64,000 nucleotides of DNA, taken from positions 1 to 64,000 of the forward strand of contig CANKZJ010000004.1 of NCBI GenBank assembly GCA_947488605.1. The letters are read 5' to 3'. This stretch comes from an uncultured Paracoccaceae bacterium (lineage in GTDB: Bacteria; Pseudomonadota; Alphaproteobacteria; Rhodobacterales; Rhodobacteraceae). Below the pieces are notes generated by a model. The model searched no databases. It worked only from the letters and a program-made list of their open reading frames with translations, and was not told where the DNA came from. A program made the position numbers and the translations under genes. Below, piece by piece: positions 26,282-35,756 of the stretch. Position 1 is the first letter of the stretch, and the number at the start of each line of letters is the position of its first letter.

Positions 26282-27796
26282 ATGCCTGTGCCAAAACCTG
26301 TTGTTCTTTGTATTCTTGATGGCTGGGGTCTGCGCGACGAGATTGAGGGCAATGCGCCTGCCCAAGCCAATACCCCCAACTTTGATGCGATTATGCAAGG
26401 GCCGCACGCACAGCTTTTGACCCACGGCAATGATGCGGGTTTGCCAACAGGTCAGATGGGCAATTCCGAGGTCGGACACACCAATATTGGTGCTGGTCGC
26501 GTCGTGGCGATGGATTTGGGGCAGATTGATCTGGCTATTGAAGATGGTTCTTTCTTTCAAGCGGATGCCCTTGTTGGTTTTGTCGATCAGATGAAAGCGA
26601 GTGGCGGCGTTGCACATCTGATGGGCGTTGTGTCTGACGGCGGTGTGCATGGGCACATCACGCACATCATCGCGGCGGCCAAAGCCCTGACAGATGCAGG
26701 CGTGCCGGTCGCGATCCATGCGATCACCGATGGGCGCGATGTGGCACCGTCTTCTGCTGATCAATTTATTGCAGCGCTGGGGAAAGATCTGCCACAAGGT
26801 GCACGGATTGTAACGGTTATCGGACGCTATTTTGCGATGGACCGCGATAATCGCTGGGACCGTGTCGAAACGGCTTTTGATGCCATGATCAATGGCAAGG
26901 GACAGGTGGCTTCCAGTGCGCTTGAGGCCGTGAAATTGGCTTTTGCGGCAGGCAAGACAGACGAGTTTATCCCGGCGACCGTGATTGCGGACTACACTGG
27001 TGTCAAAGAGGGTGACGGGTTCTTCTGCCTAAATTTCCGGTCTGACCGGGCGCGTGAAATCCTTGCGGCGATCGCTGATCCCGCATTTGAGGGGTTCGCG
27101 CGCGCCCAGCCAAAGCTTGCCGGCTTGCTTGGCATGGTGTCTTACTCGGACAATCATGATGGATGGTTTGAGACCGTTTTCCCCAAGCGCGATATCCCCA
27201 ATACGTTAGGTGCTTGGGTCGCCAAGCATGACTTGCGCCAGTTTCGGTTGGCCGAGACCGAGAAGTACCCGCATGTGACCTTCTTCTTGAATGGCGGGAT
27301 TGAAACGCCAGAAAAGGGTGAAGACCGTTTTATGCCCAAATCGCCAAACGTGGCGACCTACGACATGCAGCCAGAGATGTCCTCGGCTGAGGTCACGGCA
27401 CAGTTCGTCAAAGCTATTGAGGCTGGTTATGATTTGATTGTGACGAATTACGCAAACCCCGACATGGTCGGGCACACCGGTGACTTGGATGCCGCGATTA
27501 AGGCGTGCGAGTCAGTGGATCGCGGCCTTGGCGCGGTGCTGAAGGCATTGAATGAAGCCGGGGGTGCGATGATCGTGACAGCGGATCATGGTAATTGCGA
27601 AACGATGATTGATCCCGAAACGGGCGGCCCACATACCGCGCATACGCTCAACCCGGTTCCAGTGGCCTTGGTGGGTGGTCCGCAGGGTGCCTCTTTACGT
27701 GATGGTCGTCTGGCTGATCTTGCACCCACCGTTCTTGATCTGATGGGTCTCGCGCTGCCACCCGAGATGACAGGCCGGAGCTTGATCCAAAAATGA
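26282..27796 (+). CDS. gpmI: 2,3-bisphosphoglycerate-independent phosphoglycerate mutase
   Basis: 504 aa, full length. The metal and phosphoserine motif GQMGNSEVGHTNIGAGR (catalytic Ser) is at about residues 56-72. The alkaline-phosphatase-superfamily metal motifs (NYANPDMVGHTGD, TADHGNCE) follow. It interconverts 3- and 2-phosphoglycerate in glycolysis and gluconeogenesis. The ATG at 26282 has AAGGGA upstream; an upstream in-frame start at 26222 is less likely. The stop overlaps the envC start (ATGA). Confidence 0.96.
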   Translation: MPVPKPVVLCILDGWGLRDEIEGNAPAQANTPNFDAIMQGPHAQLLTHGNDAGLPTGQMGNSEVGHTNIGAGRVVAMDLGQIDLAIEDGSFFQADALVGFVDQMKASGGVAHLMGVVSDGGVHGHITHIIAAAKALTDAGVPVAIHAITDGRDVAPSSADQFIAALGKDLPQGARIVTVIGRYFAMDRDNRWDRVETAFDAMINGKGQVASSALEAVKLAFAAGKTDEFIPATVIADYTGVKEGDGFFCLNFRSDRAREILAAIADPAFEGFARAQPKLAGLLGMVSYSDNHDGWFETVFPKRDIPNTLGAWVAKHDLRQFRLAETEKYPHVTFFLNGGIETPEKGEDRFMPKSPNVATYDMQPEMSSAEVTAQFVKAIEAGYDLIVTNYANPDMVGHTGDLDAAIKACESVDRGLGAVLKALNEAGGAMIVTADHGNCETMIDPETGGPHTAHTLNPVPVALVGGPQGASLRDGRLADLAPTVLDLMGLALPPEMTGRSLIQK

Positions 27797-28866
27797 GAGT
27801 ACTATTCGTTTTGTTGTTTTGTCTGGCGACACCTGCTGCTGCGCAGCAGGCCGCAGAAGATGCCGCAGCACAGTTGGCGGCAGCCAAAGACCAATTGCAG
27901 ACAGCGCAAAGCGCGCCAGACCGGATTGATGCCCTGACGCAGACGGTACTCGCCTATGAGGCCGGACTGACGGCAATGCGCGCTGAGCAACGCGAAATCG
28001 CGCTGCAAGAGGCGATTATCGCGGACGAGGTCTCTTTGCGCCGTGATGAGTTTGCTCAGCTTTTGGGCGTGTTGTCGTCGATCAGCGCGACACCGCAGGC
28101 CGTTTTGCAGGCGCATCCTCAAGGGCCGTTGAAGGCTGCCCGTGCCGGGATGTTGGTGGCGGATATCACGCCGGGTTTGCAAGCTGAAGTCGCCGAATTG
28201 AATGCACTGTTAGCCGAGACAAAGCAGCTTGCCGCAGCACAAGAGGCGGCTGCGCAGACACTGACCGCTGGATTGCAAGGTGCGCAGGAAGCGCGCGCCG
28301 CACTGGGGCAGGCAGTGTCGGGGCGCACAGATTTGCCCGCACGGTTTGAAGATGATCCTGTACAAACGGCTTTGTTGGTCGCCAGCGCCGAAACGCTTGA
28401 TGCGTTTGCAGCACAAGTTGCGGATGGTAGGCCTGATCCGGCAGCGACGCTTGTTGCAAGCGCCGATTTGCCGCTGCCCGTTGCGGGCGTTATTCTGCCT
28501 GATGATGAAAGCGGGCGACCCGGCATTCGCATTGCCGCCGCCCCCCGCGCCTTGGTCACATCTCCTGTCCCTGCGACGATCCTTTTTCAGGGACCGCTGC
28601 TGGACTACGGCACGGTTGTCATTCTCGAACCTGCAACGGACGTTCTGTTTGTGCTTGCCGGCTTTGAAGAGGTGTTCGGGCAAGCCGGCCAAGTGCTGCC
28701 GGTTGGTGCGCCAATTGGCCTATTGGGTGGCGGATCCGGTTTTGATGACGGTATTTTGACCGAAAATGTGGGGAATGCTGCGGGTCCAGGTGCGCAAGTG
28801 CTTTATCTTGAGGTCAGAGACGGGCAAAGTCCCGTGAACCCCGGCGCATGGTTTGCGTTGGAGTAG
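27793..28866 (+). CDS. envC: Murein hydrolase activator EnvC-like, degenerate LytM
   Basis: 357 aa with a signal peptide (MRVLFVLLFCLATPAAA), a long Ala/Gln/Glu-rich coiled coil (about residues 20-185) and a C-terminal LytM/M23 domain. The catalytic metal ligands are lost: the usual histidine after the strand VVIL is replaced (VVILEPATD), and the terminal HLHFE-type motif reads LYLEVRDG. This is the expected state for EnvC-type activators of cell-division amidases, which do not cut peptidoglycan themselves. It sits between gpmI (ATGA overlap) and ctpA (13 bp), a common alphaproteobacterial order. Confidence 0.85.
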   Translation: MRVLFVLLFCLATPAAAQQAAEDAAAQLAAAKDQLQTAQSAPDRIDALTQTVLAYEAGLTAMRAEQREIALQEAIIADEVSLRRDEFAQLLGVLSSISATPQAVLQAHPQGPLKAARAGMLVADITPGLQAEVAELNALLAETKQLAAAQEAAAQTLTAGLQGAQEARAALGQAVSGRTDLPARFEDDPVQTALLVASAETLDAFAAQVADGRPDPAATLVASADLPLPVAGVILPDDESGRPGIRIAAAPRALVTSPVPATILFQGPLLDYGTVVILEPATDVLFVLAGFEEVFGQAGQVLPVGAPIGLLGGGSGFDDGILTENVGNAAGPGAQVLYLEVRDGQSPVNPGAWFALE

Positions 28867-28879
28867 ACAAGGATACGTG

Positions 28880-30223
28880 ATGAAAAAGATGATAATGGCC
28901 GCTGCTGGCGGCGCTGTTCTGGGATTGGTTGCGACAACGCAACTTGCGGGGCCACTGCTGGCACAAGAGGCGGACTCGAACACGAGCGTTTACGAGCAGC
29001 TTGATCTTTTCGGTGATATTTTTGAGCGTATCCGTTCGAACTATGTGGAAGAGGTCGATGATGCCGAACTGATCGAAGCGGCGATCAATGGCATGCTAAC
29101 GTCGCTTGACCCACACTCCAGCTACTTGTCTCCAGAGGCGGCCCAGCGGATGCGGGTCAGCACATCGGGTGAATTCGGCGGGCTTGGTATCGAGGTCACG
29201 CAAGAAGAAGGTTGGATCAAGGTCGTCTCACCGATGGACGGCACGCCCGCAGATGCAGCCGGTATTCTGTCAGGTGATTTCATCACGGCCGTTGATGGCG
29301 AAAGCGTGTTGGGCCTGACCCTTGATGAGGCCGTCAGGATGATGCGCGGCCCGGTTGGGGCAGAGATCATTGTGACGATCGTGCGCGAAGGTGAGATCGA
29401 GCCATTCGATGTCTCGATCATTCGTGACACCATCAAGCTGACAGCTGTGCGCAGCCGGACCGAAGGCAATGCCGTCGTCTTGCGGGTCACAACGTTTAAT
29501 GCGCAGACCTTCCCGAATTTGCAGGCGGGGATGGAAGAACAGATTGCGGCCGCTGGCGGTATCGATGCGATTGACGGAATTGTGCTTGATCTGCGTAACA
29601 ACCCCGGCGGTTTGCTGAGCCAAGCCGTTTATGTTTCCGACGCTTTTCTTGATGCAGGCGAGATCGTCTCGACCCGTGGCCGTGTCGCGGCAGACGGGGA
29701 TCGTTTCAACGCATCACCAGGTGATTTGGCACAAGGCAAACCGATCGTCGTCTTGATCAATGGCGGTTCGGCGTCAGCGTCGGAAATTGTCGCCGGTGCT
29801 TTGCAAGATCATCGCCGTGCAATTGTGGTTGGCACCAATTCTTTCGGTAAGGGTTCGGTGCAAACCGTTGTGCCACTTAGCCAAGATGGGGCCATGCGCC
29901 TGACCACGGCGCGCTACTACACGCCATCGGGTCGGTCGATCCAGTCGCTGGGTATTTCGCCGGATATCATTGTGGAACAGCCTGTGCAGCGTGTCGGTGA
30001 AGACGACGAAACCGAAGAAAGTAGCCAACGGTCCGAGGCAGGTTTGCGCGGATCACTTGAAAACGACAGCCTGTCCGAGGATGAAATTCGCCAGATCGAA
30101 GAAGATCGCGCGCGCGCCGAGACAGCGGCAGCCCTGCGTGAGGACGACTATCAACTGGCCTATGCAATTGATATTCTCAAAGGATTGAATGCGCTGGGGC
30201 CGACTGCATTGGTTGATCCATAG
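28880..30223 (+). CDS. ctpA: C-terminal processing peptidase, S41 family
   Basis: 447 aa with a signal peptide (MKKMIMAAAGGAVLGLVATTQLAGPLLA), a PDZ domain (about residues 85-165) and an S41 protease domain. The catalytic Ser lies in GGSASASEIVAGAL and the Lys in GTNSFGKGSVQT. Periplasmic CtpA-type enzymes process or degrade cell-wall hydrolases and lipoproteins, which fits its place after envC. The C-terminus carries an acidic charged region. The ATG at 28880 is chosen over an upstream frame start because of the signal peptide and the CAAGGA upstream. A terminator follows at 30258-30290. Confidence 0.94.
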   Translation: MKKMIMAAAGGAVLGLVATTQLAGPLLAQEADSNTSVYEQLDLFGDIFERIRSNYVEEVDDAELIEAAINGMLTSLDPHSSYLSPEAAQRMRVSTSGEFGGLGIEVTQEEGWIKVVSPMDGTPADAAGILSGDFITAVDGESVLGLTLDEAVRMMRGPVGAEIIVTIVREGEIEPFDVSIIRDTIKLTAVRSRTEGNAVVLRVTTFNAQTFPNLQAGMEEQIAAAGGIDAIDGIVLDLRNNPGGLLSQAVYVSDAFLDAGEIVSTRGRVAADGDRFNASPGDLAQGKPIVVLINGGSASASEIVAGALQDHRRAIVVGTNSFGKGSVQTVVPLSQDGAMRLTTARYYTPSGRSIQSLGISPDIIVEQPVQRVGEDDETEESSQRSEAGLRGSLENDSLSEDEIRQIEEDRARAETAAALREDDYQLAYAIDILKGLNALGPTALVDP

Positions 30224-30257
30224 GCGCCTTACGCGGCTCGCAATGTTCAATTAGTCA

Positions 30258-30290
30258 AAAATGCGGCCTAGATATTCTGGGCCGCATTTT
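30258..30290. terminator. Bidirectional terminator between ctpA and the convergent gene
   Basis: Perfect 11-bp stem AAAATGCGGCC / GGCCGCATTTT with an 11-base loop. A-tract and T-tract flanks make it usable from both sides. Confidence 0.85.
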
Positions 30291-30305
30291 AACTGCCGAG
30301 GCTCG

Positions 30306-31298
30306 CTACACCTTCTGCCAAGCCTCAACATCTTCCCAAAGCGCAAAACCAGATAGGACCACGTCAATCAGTGCTTTTGCCAGTTTGGCACCAGCCGTGC
30401 CGACCCATTGCGCAAGGGCTGCAAGCAGTTTGAGGCATATCTTTGTGACCTCGCGCCAGTTGCGACAGACCAGTGCTAGAATTGCACGGACGACCTTGAG
30501 GCATCTCTTAAAGATGACGCCCGAGAATCCAAGAAATGCACTTGCAAAAGCATCAGCTGAATTCACAGCCGCCTTTTTGCGGCTCGCACCACCGTCGCGA
30601 AAGCCTTTGTAAATTCCATAGGCCTTCGAGAAGTGACCGAATGCTTTTGTCGCTTCTTTGAGCCATTTCTGTGCTTTGCCAAGTTTCTTGGCAAGCGTGA
30701 TTGCCCATTTACGCTGGGCTGCCTTGCCCAAGCCCAAGAGAGCGAAGAACATGTTCATCGTGTCCAAGATTGTTTGGATGAACAGCACGAACTTGTCCAA
30801 ATCGTTGGCCTTGGCCGTTTTGGCTGGCATCGTAAAGGCCAAGTTGGTGCCGAAAAAGACACCTGCTTCTGTCCCTGCTACTTCAAGGCGAATTGCTGGC
30901 CCCGCGTCTTCTATGATCTGCGAAGCAATCGCTGGATCAGCCTCACCAATTGTGGGGGTCGCTTTGATTTCTGCGACGGCTTCCTCAAACAGCGACGCAC
31001 CGTCTTCTTCGGTCGGCGTACCACCCATTAAACCACCAAGATCGTCCTGCAAGAAGCCGTCTTCCATGAATGCTTTTTGCAGGATTTTGATCGCTTCGTC
31101 TTGACTGGCACCGTTATCCAGCATCGCGGCGACCTCGGGAGGCACGTCATCTTCCAGGTCTTCGTCTTCTTCTTCGGCGCCAAGTACGGCGCGTTCTTGC
31201 CCCGCTCTTAGAAGACCAATGACGGTTTCAGCATCAATAATATCAGGATCATATTCCACACCAACGAATTCGGTGCTGTCCAAAGTAGTTAAAGCCAT
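30306..31298 (-). CDS. Unrecognised two-part protein: acidic N-terminal half, basic amphipathic C-terminal half
   Basis: 330 aa with no domain I recognise. Residues 1-140 are strongly acidic, with an EEEDEDLEDD run near residue 42 and repeated short D/E patches. Residues 165-330 are hydrophobic and Lys-rich, with stretches such as WAITLAKKLGKAQKWLKEATKAF and KICLKLLAALAQWVG that would form amphipathic or membrane-seeking helices. There is no signal peptide. The ATG at 31298 follows AAGGAGAATTT, an excellent ribosome-binding site; the frame upstream of it is not needed. It is monocistronic, bounded by the terminator at 30258-30290. A membrane-active or self-masked protein is possible, but this is speculation. 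Confidence 0.7.
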   Translation of the reverse strand: MALTTLDSTEFVGVEYDPDIIDAETVIGLLRAGQERAVLGAEEEDEDLEDDVPPEVAAMLDNGASQDEAIKILQKAFMEDGFLQDDLGGLMGGTPTEEDGASLFEEAVAEIKATPTIGEADPAIASQIIEDAGPAIRLEVAGTEAGVFFGTNLAFTMPAKTAKANDLDKFVLFIQTILDTMNMFFALLGLGKAAQRKWAITLAKKLGKAQKWLKEATKAFGHFSKAYGIYKGFRDGGASRKKAAVNSADAFASAFLGFSGVIFKRCLKVVRAILALVCRNWREVTKICLKLLAALAQWVGTAGAKLAKALIDVVLSGFALWEDVEAWQKV

Positions 31299-31398
31299 AT
31301 GTAAATTCTCCTTGCACAGGCGCGCCAAAATAAACGCATCCACCGCAGAAGCTTACATCACACAGCCCAATGACCAAACATCAATTGCATTGAAGTGC

Positions 31399-33843
31399 TT
31401 ATGCCTTCGCCCGTTCGCCTTTGGGATCATAGAACGGCTTTAGCTGCGCTTCGGCTTTCACGCGCGTGCCCATCACGTCGATCTCAAAATTGCTGGCGAG
31501 CAACTCAGCGACGCTTTCGCCTTTGCATGGCACATAGCCCATGCCAATCGCGGCGCCTAGGTGATGTCCGTAGCCACCAGATGACAGATAGCCCACGGTT
31601 TTGCCTTCGCGCACGATTGGCTCGTTATGATACAAAAGCGGCTCCGGGTCCGTCAGTTTGAACTGTACCAAACGCTGCTCTAATCCGGCTTCACGTTTAC
31701 GCAGTACGGCGTCACGGCCAATGAAATCCGGTTTGTCAGTCTTCACCGCAAAGCCCAAGCCTGCCTCTAGCACATGATCCTCGGACGTGATGTCATGGCC
31801 AAAGTGGCGGAACCCTTTTTCCATGCGTGCGGCGTCCATCATGTGCATGCCGCACAGTTTGGCCCCCATCTCCTGACCTGCTGCATGCAGAGTTTCAAAG
31901 ACGTGCCCGGCCATGTCAGAGGACATGTAGATCTCCCACCCCAATTCGCCCACGTATGTCACGCGGTGCACACGCGCGAGACCCATACCAAGTTCAATCT
32001 CTTGTGCTGTGCCGAACGGGTTATTGTCGTTCGAGAAATCAGCGGGCGACACCATTTCAAGCAGCTTACGGCTGTTCGGACCCATGATGGCCAAAACACC
32101 CTCGCCAGCAGTGACATCCGTGATGACCACATTGAAGTCACCCTGATTGCGCTGCATCCAAACCTGATCGGCCAATCGTGTGGCCGCAGGCGTGACCACC
32201 AAATAGCAGGTCTCGGAAATGCGGGTGACGGTCACATCCGCCTCGATCCCGGCTTGGCTATTGAGGAACTGCGTGTAGACGATCTTGCCGACCGGCACAT
32301 CATAGTCGCCGCCACCGACATAGTTCATGAAGGCCATCGCATCGCGGCCTTCGACGCGGATTTTGCCAAAGGACGACATATCATACATGCCGACATTTGT
32401 GCGCACGGCGTTCACTTCGGCGGCGACATTGCCAAAGAAATTCTGACGTTTCCAAGAATATTCATATGCGGGTGTCTGGCCTTCATCAGCAAACCAGTTG
32501 GCCCGTTCCCAACCGGCGAGTTCGCCCATCACCGCGCCATTGTCCAACAAGTGTTGATGGAATGGCGTGCGACGAATACCGCGCGCCGTCGCCTTTTGGC
32601 GGAATGGGAAATGATCGGCGTAAAGTAGGCCCAGCGTTTCTTTGGACCGCTCAAACAAGTACGTTTTATTGCCCTGAAATGGCTGCATGCGACTGATATC
32701 AACATCGCCCAGATCGAACGGCTTTTCGCCCGCGTCCATCCATTGGCTTAGCGCCATGCCAGCGCCGCCAGCGGATTGGATACCGATAGAGTTAAAGCCA
32801 GCAGCCACCCAAACATTATCCATCTCAGGCGCAAGCCCAAGGTGATAGGCATCATCGGGAGTAAAGCTTTCAGGACCGTTGAAGAATGTATGAATGCCTG
32901 CCTCTGCAAGCATCGGTAGACGCTCTACGGCGGCCTCTAGGATCGGCTCAAAGTGATCAAAGTCTTCGGGCAATTGGTCAAATTCAAAATCCTCGGGGAT
33001 ACCTTTCATCGCCCAAGGCTTGGCGTTGGGTTCAAACGCGCCGAGCAGCATCTTGCCTGCATCTTCTTTGTAGTACGCGCATTCGTCCGGCACGCGCAGC
33101 ACAGGCATCTGGGTCAGGCCCTTGATCGCCTCGGTCACGATATAGAAATGCTCGCACGCGTGCAGCGGTACGTTCACACCCGCCATGCGGCCAACCTCGT
33201 GGCCCCACATACCCGCACAGTTGACGATCATATCGCAGGTCATCGTGCCGGTCTCGTCACCTTGTGCCCAGTCAACGGATTGCACGCGGCGGCCAGCCTT
33301 GTTGATCTTGGTGACCTTCGTCCGCTCGGCGACAACACCGCCATTCATGCGCGCGCCTTTTGCAAGGGCCAGCGCGATATTGGCCGGATCGCCCTGACCA
33401 TCAAGCGGCAGATAAACACCCGCTTTCACGCCATCGATGTTCAGGTGCTCATAGCGGGCTTTGACTTCATCAGGTGAAATCTCTTCGACATCCACGCCAA
33501 AGGCGCGGGCCATGCCAGCTTGGCGGAAAATCTCCTCGCGGCGCTCGTCCGTCAACGCGACGGTGATCGAGCCGCAGCGCTTAAATCCGGTCGCAACGCC
33601 GGTTTCATCTTCCAGATTGCCATAAAGTTCTTGGCTGTATTTCGCGAGTTTCGTCATGTTCGCCGTCGCCCGCAGCTGTGCAATCAGACCAGCAGCATGC
33701 CAGGTGGTGCCCGACGTCAGCTGCTTACGTTCCAGCAAGACAACATCTTTCCAACCCAGTTTGGTCAGGTGATACGCAACCGAGCAACCGATAACCCCGC
33801 CGCCGATGATGACGACACGTGCGTGAGAAGGAAGAGTGGCCAT
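31399..33843 (-). CDS. FAD-dependent oxidoreductase fused to GcvT domains (dimethylglycine/sarcosine dehydrogenase-like)
   Basis: 814 aa. The N-terminal DAO domain begins VVIIGGGVIGCSVAYHL, with the SGTTWHAAGLI segment typical of covalent-FAD demethylating dehydrogenases. An FAO_M linker follows, then GcvT and GcvT_C (about residues 440-805). Such enzymes oxidise N-methyl groups and pass the one-carbon unit to tetrahydrofolate on the GcvT domain. It is a paralogue of 36208-38661 and last in the same minus-strand run, after a 93-bp gap. The exact N-methyl substrate (dimethylglycine, sarcosine or other) is not determined. Confidence 0.88.
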   Translation of the reverse strand: MATLPSHARVVIIGGGVIGCSVAYHLTKLGWKDVVLLERKQLTSGTTWHAAGLIAQLRATANMTKLAKYSQELYGNLEDETGVATGFKRCGSITVALTDERREEIFRQAGMARAFGVDVEEISPDEVKARYEHLNIDGVKAGVYLPLDGQGDPANIALALAKGARMNGGVVAERTKVTKINKAGRRVQSVDWAQGDETGTMTCDMIVNCAGMWGHEVGRMAGVNVPLHACEHFYIVTEAIKGLTQMPVLRVPDECAYYKEDAGKMLLGAFEPNAKPWAMKGIPEDFEFDQLPEDFDHFEPILEAAVERLPMLAEAGIHTFFNGPESFTPDDAYHLGLAPEMDNVWVAAGFNSIGIQSAGGAGMALSQWMDAGEKPFDLGDVDISRMQPFQGNKTYLFERSKETLGLLYADHFPFRQKATARGIRRTPFHQHLLDNGAVMGELAGWERANWFADEGQTPAYEYSWKRQNFFGNVAAEVNAVRTNVGMYDMSSFGKIRVEGRDAMAFMNYVGGGDYDVPVGKIVYTQFLNSQAGIEADVTVTRISETCYLVVTPAATRLADQVWMQRNQGDFNVVITDVTAGEGVLAIMGPNSRKLLEMVSPADFSNDNNPFGTAQEIELGMGLARVHRVTYVGELGWEIYMSSDMAGHVFETLHAAGQEMGAKLCGMHMMDAARMEKGFRHFGHDITSEDHVLEAGLGFAVKTDKPDFIGRDAVLRKREAGLEQRLVQFKLTDPEPLLYHNEPIVREGKTVGYLSSGGYGHHLGAAIGMGYVPCKGESVAELLASNFEIDVMGTRVKAEAQLKPFYDPKGERAKA

Positions 33844-33936
33844 ATTGGATATTCCTTAGCGAAAGATGACTGCCGAACTTTGCCAGCGCGCCGTTATTTT
33901 GAATGCTTGAAATGCGTCAGGCTTGTCGCGAATTTG

Positions 33937-34881
33937 CTATTTCAGGCGACCTTTCTTACGCGCCATATTTGGCGTCATACCAAACATCTCGCGGTAGATC
34001 GTTGTGAACCCACTGGGAAAGCCGCAAGCCAGCCCGATTTCATTAATCCGCATATCGGTATTGAGTAGCAAGTTATTCGCTTTGTTCAAACGCAACCCGC
34101 GATAGTAGCCGTTGGGCGTGGTCCTCATGATCCGTTTGAATTTACGCTCAAGCGAGCGTTTGGACAGATTGGTCAGCCGCGCGATTTCGCTGATCGGCAT
34201 CGGGAACTCCATCTCGTCCTGCATCAAAGCGATGCAAGCATCCAAAGACGCATCGCCGGTAGATGATACCTTTTTCCCGGAGAAAGGTTGCAGTGTGTTA
34301 AAATGGCGAATGCGCTCGTGCAGCAAAATATCGGCCACCGTCATCATGGTCGTCGCCGACGCATGCTGACTGGCGATGTAGAGCGCAATATCATACGTAG
34401 CCCCCATGCCAGCGCAGGTGATGATGGCACCCCCGTCAACAGCGAGCGTGGCTTTGGTGTCAAAAAGGCCCAACCGCTCCATCAGGACCGCGCGGTTTTC
34501 CCAATGCGTCGTGTGACCGGTTGGCGCGCCTTTGTGGTCCGAAATGTAGCGGCTGGCCGCCTCGGACAAAAGAACGACGCGTGCTTGGCGACTGGTATAG
34601 GTGCCAATTGTACCGCCCATCGACAACGCGGGACACGCGGGGTCAGTATTGCCCAAAACAAAGAGGTAATCCGCATCCGGTCTGTTTGGCAAAGGCGTGG
34701 TTTCGACAGTTGCCGCACTGCTAGACGTGATCGGTCCACCCTGCGCGGACCTGATGTGCCATTTGAAAACGGGGGTGCCATTGATCCTGTTTGCAAGGCG
34801 TAGAACATCGACGACGCCTGCAAACTCTGTCAGAACAAAGTCTTCGGCGACAAAGATATCAAAGACGCACTCGTGGGTCAT
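33937..34881 (-). CDS. GlxA-family AraC-type regulator with DJ-1/PfpI domain
   Basis: 314 aa. The N-terminal DJ-1/GATase-1-like domain (residues 1-165) lacks an obvious catalytic triad. The C-terminal double HTH AraC domain is at about residues 215-310 (ISEIARLTNLSKRSLERKFKRIM, INEIGLACGFPSGFTTIYREMFG). GbdR, SouR and CdhR, which control betaine, sarcosine and carnitine catabolism, share this architecture. It is translated from an ATGA overlap with the homocysteine methyltransferase gene. I infer local control of the methyl-amine operon. Confidence 0.85.
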   Translation of the reverse strand: MTHECVFDIFVAEDFVLTEFAGVVDVLRLANRINGTPVFKWHIRSAQGGPITSSSAATVETTPLPNRPDADYLFVLGNTDPACPALSMGGTIGTYTSRQARVVLLSEAASRYISDHKGAPTGHTTHWENRAVLMERLGLFDTKATLAVDGGAIITCAGMGATYDIALYIASQHASATTMMTVADILLHERIRHFNTLQPFSGKKVSSTGDASLDACIALMQDEMEFPMPISEIARLTNLSKRSLERKFKRIMRTTPNGYYRGLRLNKANNLLLNTDMRINEIGLACGFPSGFTTIYREMFGMTPNMARKKGRLK

Positions 34882-35756
34882 GGCGCTATGATCTGGTGCC
34901 CTTCTGCCCTGATCGCATCTGCCAAGACAGAGATATGCTTGGGTCCGACCTCACAGCAGCCACCAACAATCGTGGCACCTTTTGCAATCCAATCCATTGC
35001 AAAGCGCGCATAGGCGTCTGGGCCAAGATCCTGACGTGCTTGCAATGCATCGACCGTTGGTTTGGCGTCCAAGAACCCGTCACTGATTTGCGTGAACCCG
35101 TTCGCGTAGCCCCCGAAAGGTTTGTCTTGCGTCGTAAGCACGCTGATCGCCGCATCAATGGCCTCTGGGACAGAGCAGTTCGCCAAAAGCGCGGATGCGT
35201 CCTGCGTGACGGCAAAGACGTCGCTGAGCGGTTCGCCAGAGCGTAGTTTTGTGCCGTCATTATCATCCACAGTCATGGCCAGCCAAACAGGTTTGCCAGT
35301 GGCCGACGCCGCTTCCAAAACGGCGCGGGCGTGCGCGACGGACGCCACAGTTTCACAGATGATCAGATCGACATGCGGCGCAATCAGGCTGGCAACTTCT
35401 GCATAAATGCCAACGGCTACATCATGCGCAGGCAACAAATCGGCACGGTAGGATGCACCCAAGGGGCCAATAGATCCTGCAAGTACACCTGCATCTTTGG
35501 CTTCTTGCATGGCTGCGGCATGAAGTGCCTCGAATTGGTCTTCCATCCCGGTGCCCTCCAGCCGGTCGCGCAGGATCGCATAGGTGTTGGTCGTATGTAC
35601 CATTGCCCCGGCGCGGCGATAGTCGGCATGTACTTCAGCCACCAAGCCGGGATGATCGATCATCACTTGTGTGGACCACAGCGGAGTAGGGCGATCACCT
35701 GCGCGATGCACGAGTTCTTGGCCCATGCCGCCGTCAAGAAGGATGATATCTGTCAT
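34878..35756 (-). CDS. Homocysteine S-methyltransferase family protein (possibly betaine-homocysteine type)
   Basis: 292 aa TIM-barrel methyltransferase. It begins ILLDGGMGQEL. The zinc-binding cysteines are in LLANCSVP (about Cys203) and VGGCCEVGPKHI (about Cys270-271). It transfers a methyl group to homocysteine to make methionine. The donor could be glycine betaine or S-methylmethionine. The flanking demethylating dehydrogenases and the GbdR-like regulator favour betaine or a related methylammonium compound. It overlaps both neighbours by four bases. Confidence 0.85.
   Translation of the reverse strand: MTDIILLDGGMGQELVHRAGDRPTPLWSTQVMIDHPGLVAEVHADYRRAGAMVHTTNTYAILRDRLEGTGMEDQFEALHAAAMQEAKDAGVLAGSIGPLGASYRADLLPAHDVAVGIYAEVASLIAPHVDLIICETVASVAHARAVLEAASATGKPVWLAMTVDDNDGTKLRSGEPLSDVFAVTQDASALLANCSVPEAIDAAISVLTTQDKPFGGYANGFTQISDGFLDAKPTVDALQARQDLGPDAYARFAMDWIAKGATIVGGCCEVGPKHISVLADAIRAEGHQIIAP

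Noticed and set aside
31774-32628. 284-codon plus-strand open frame
   Set aside because: Mirror frame of the FAD-GcvT dehydrogenase, His/Arg-rich composition without a domain.
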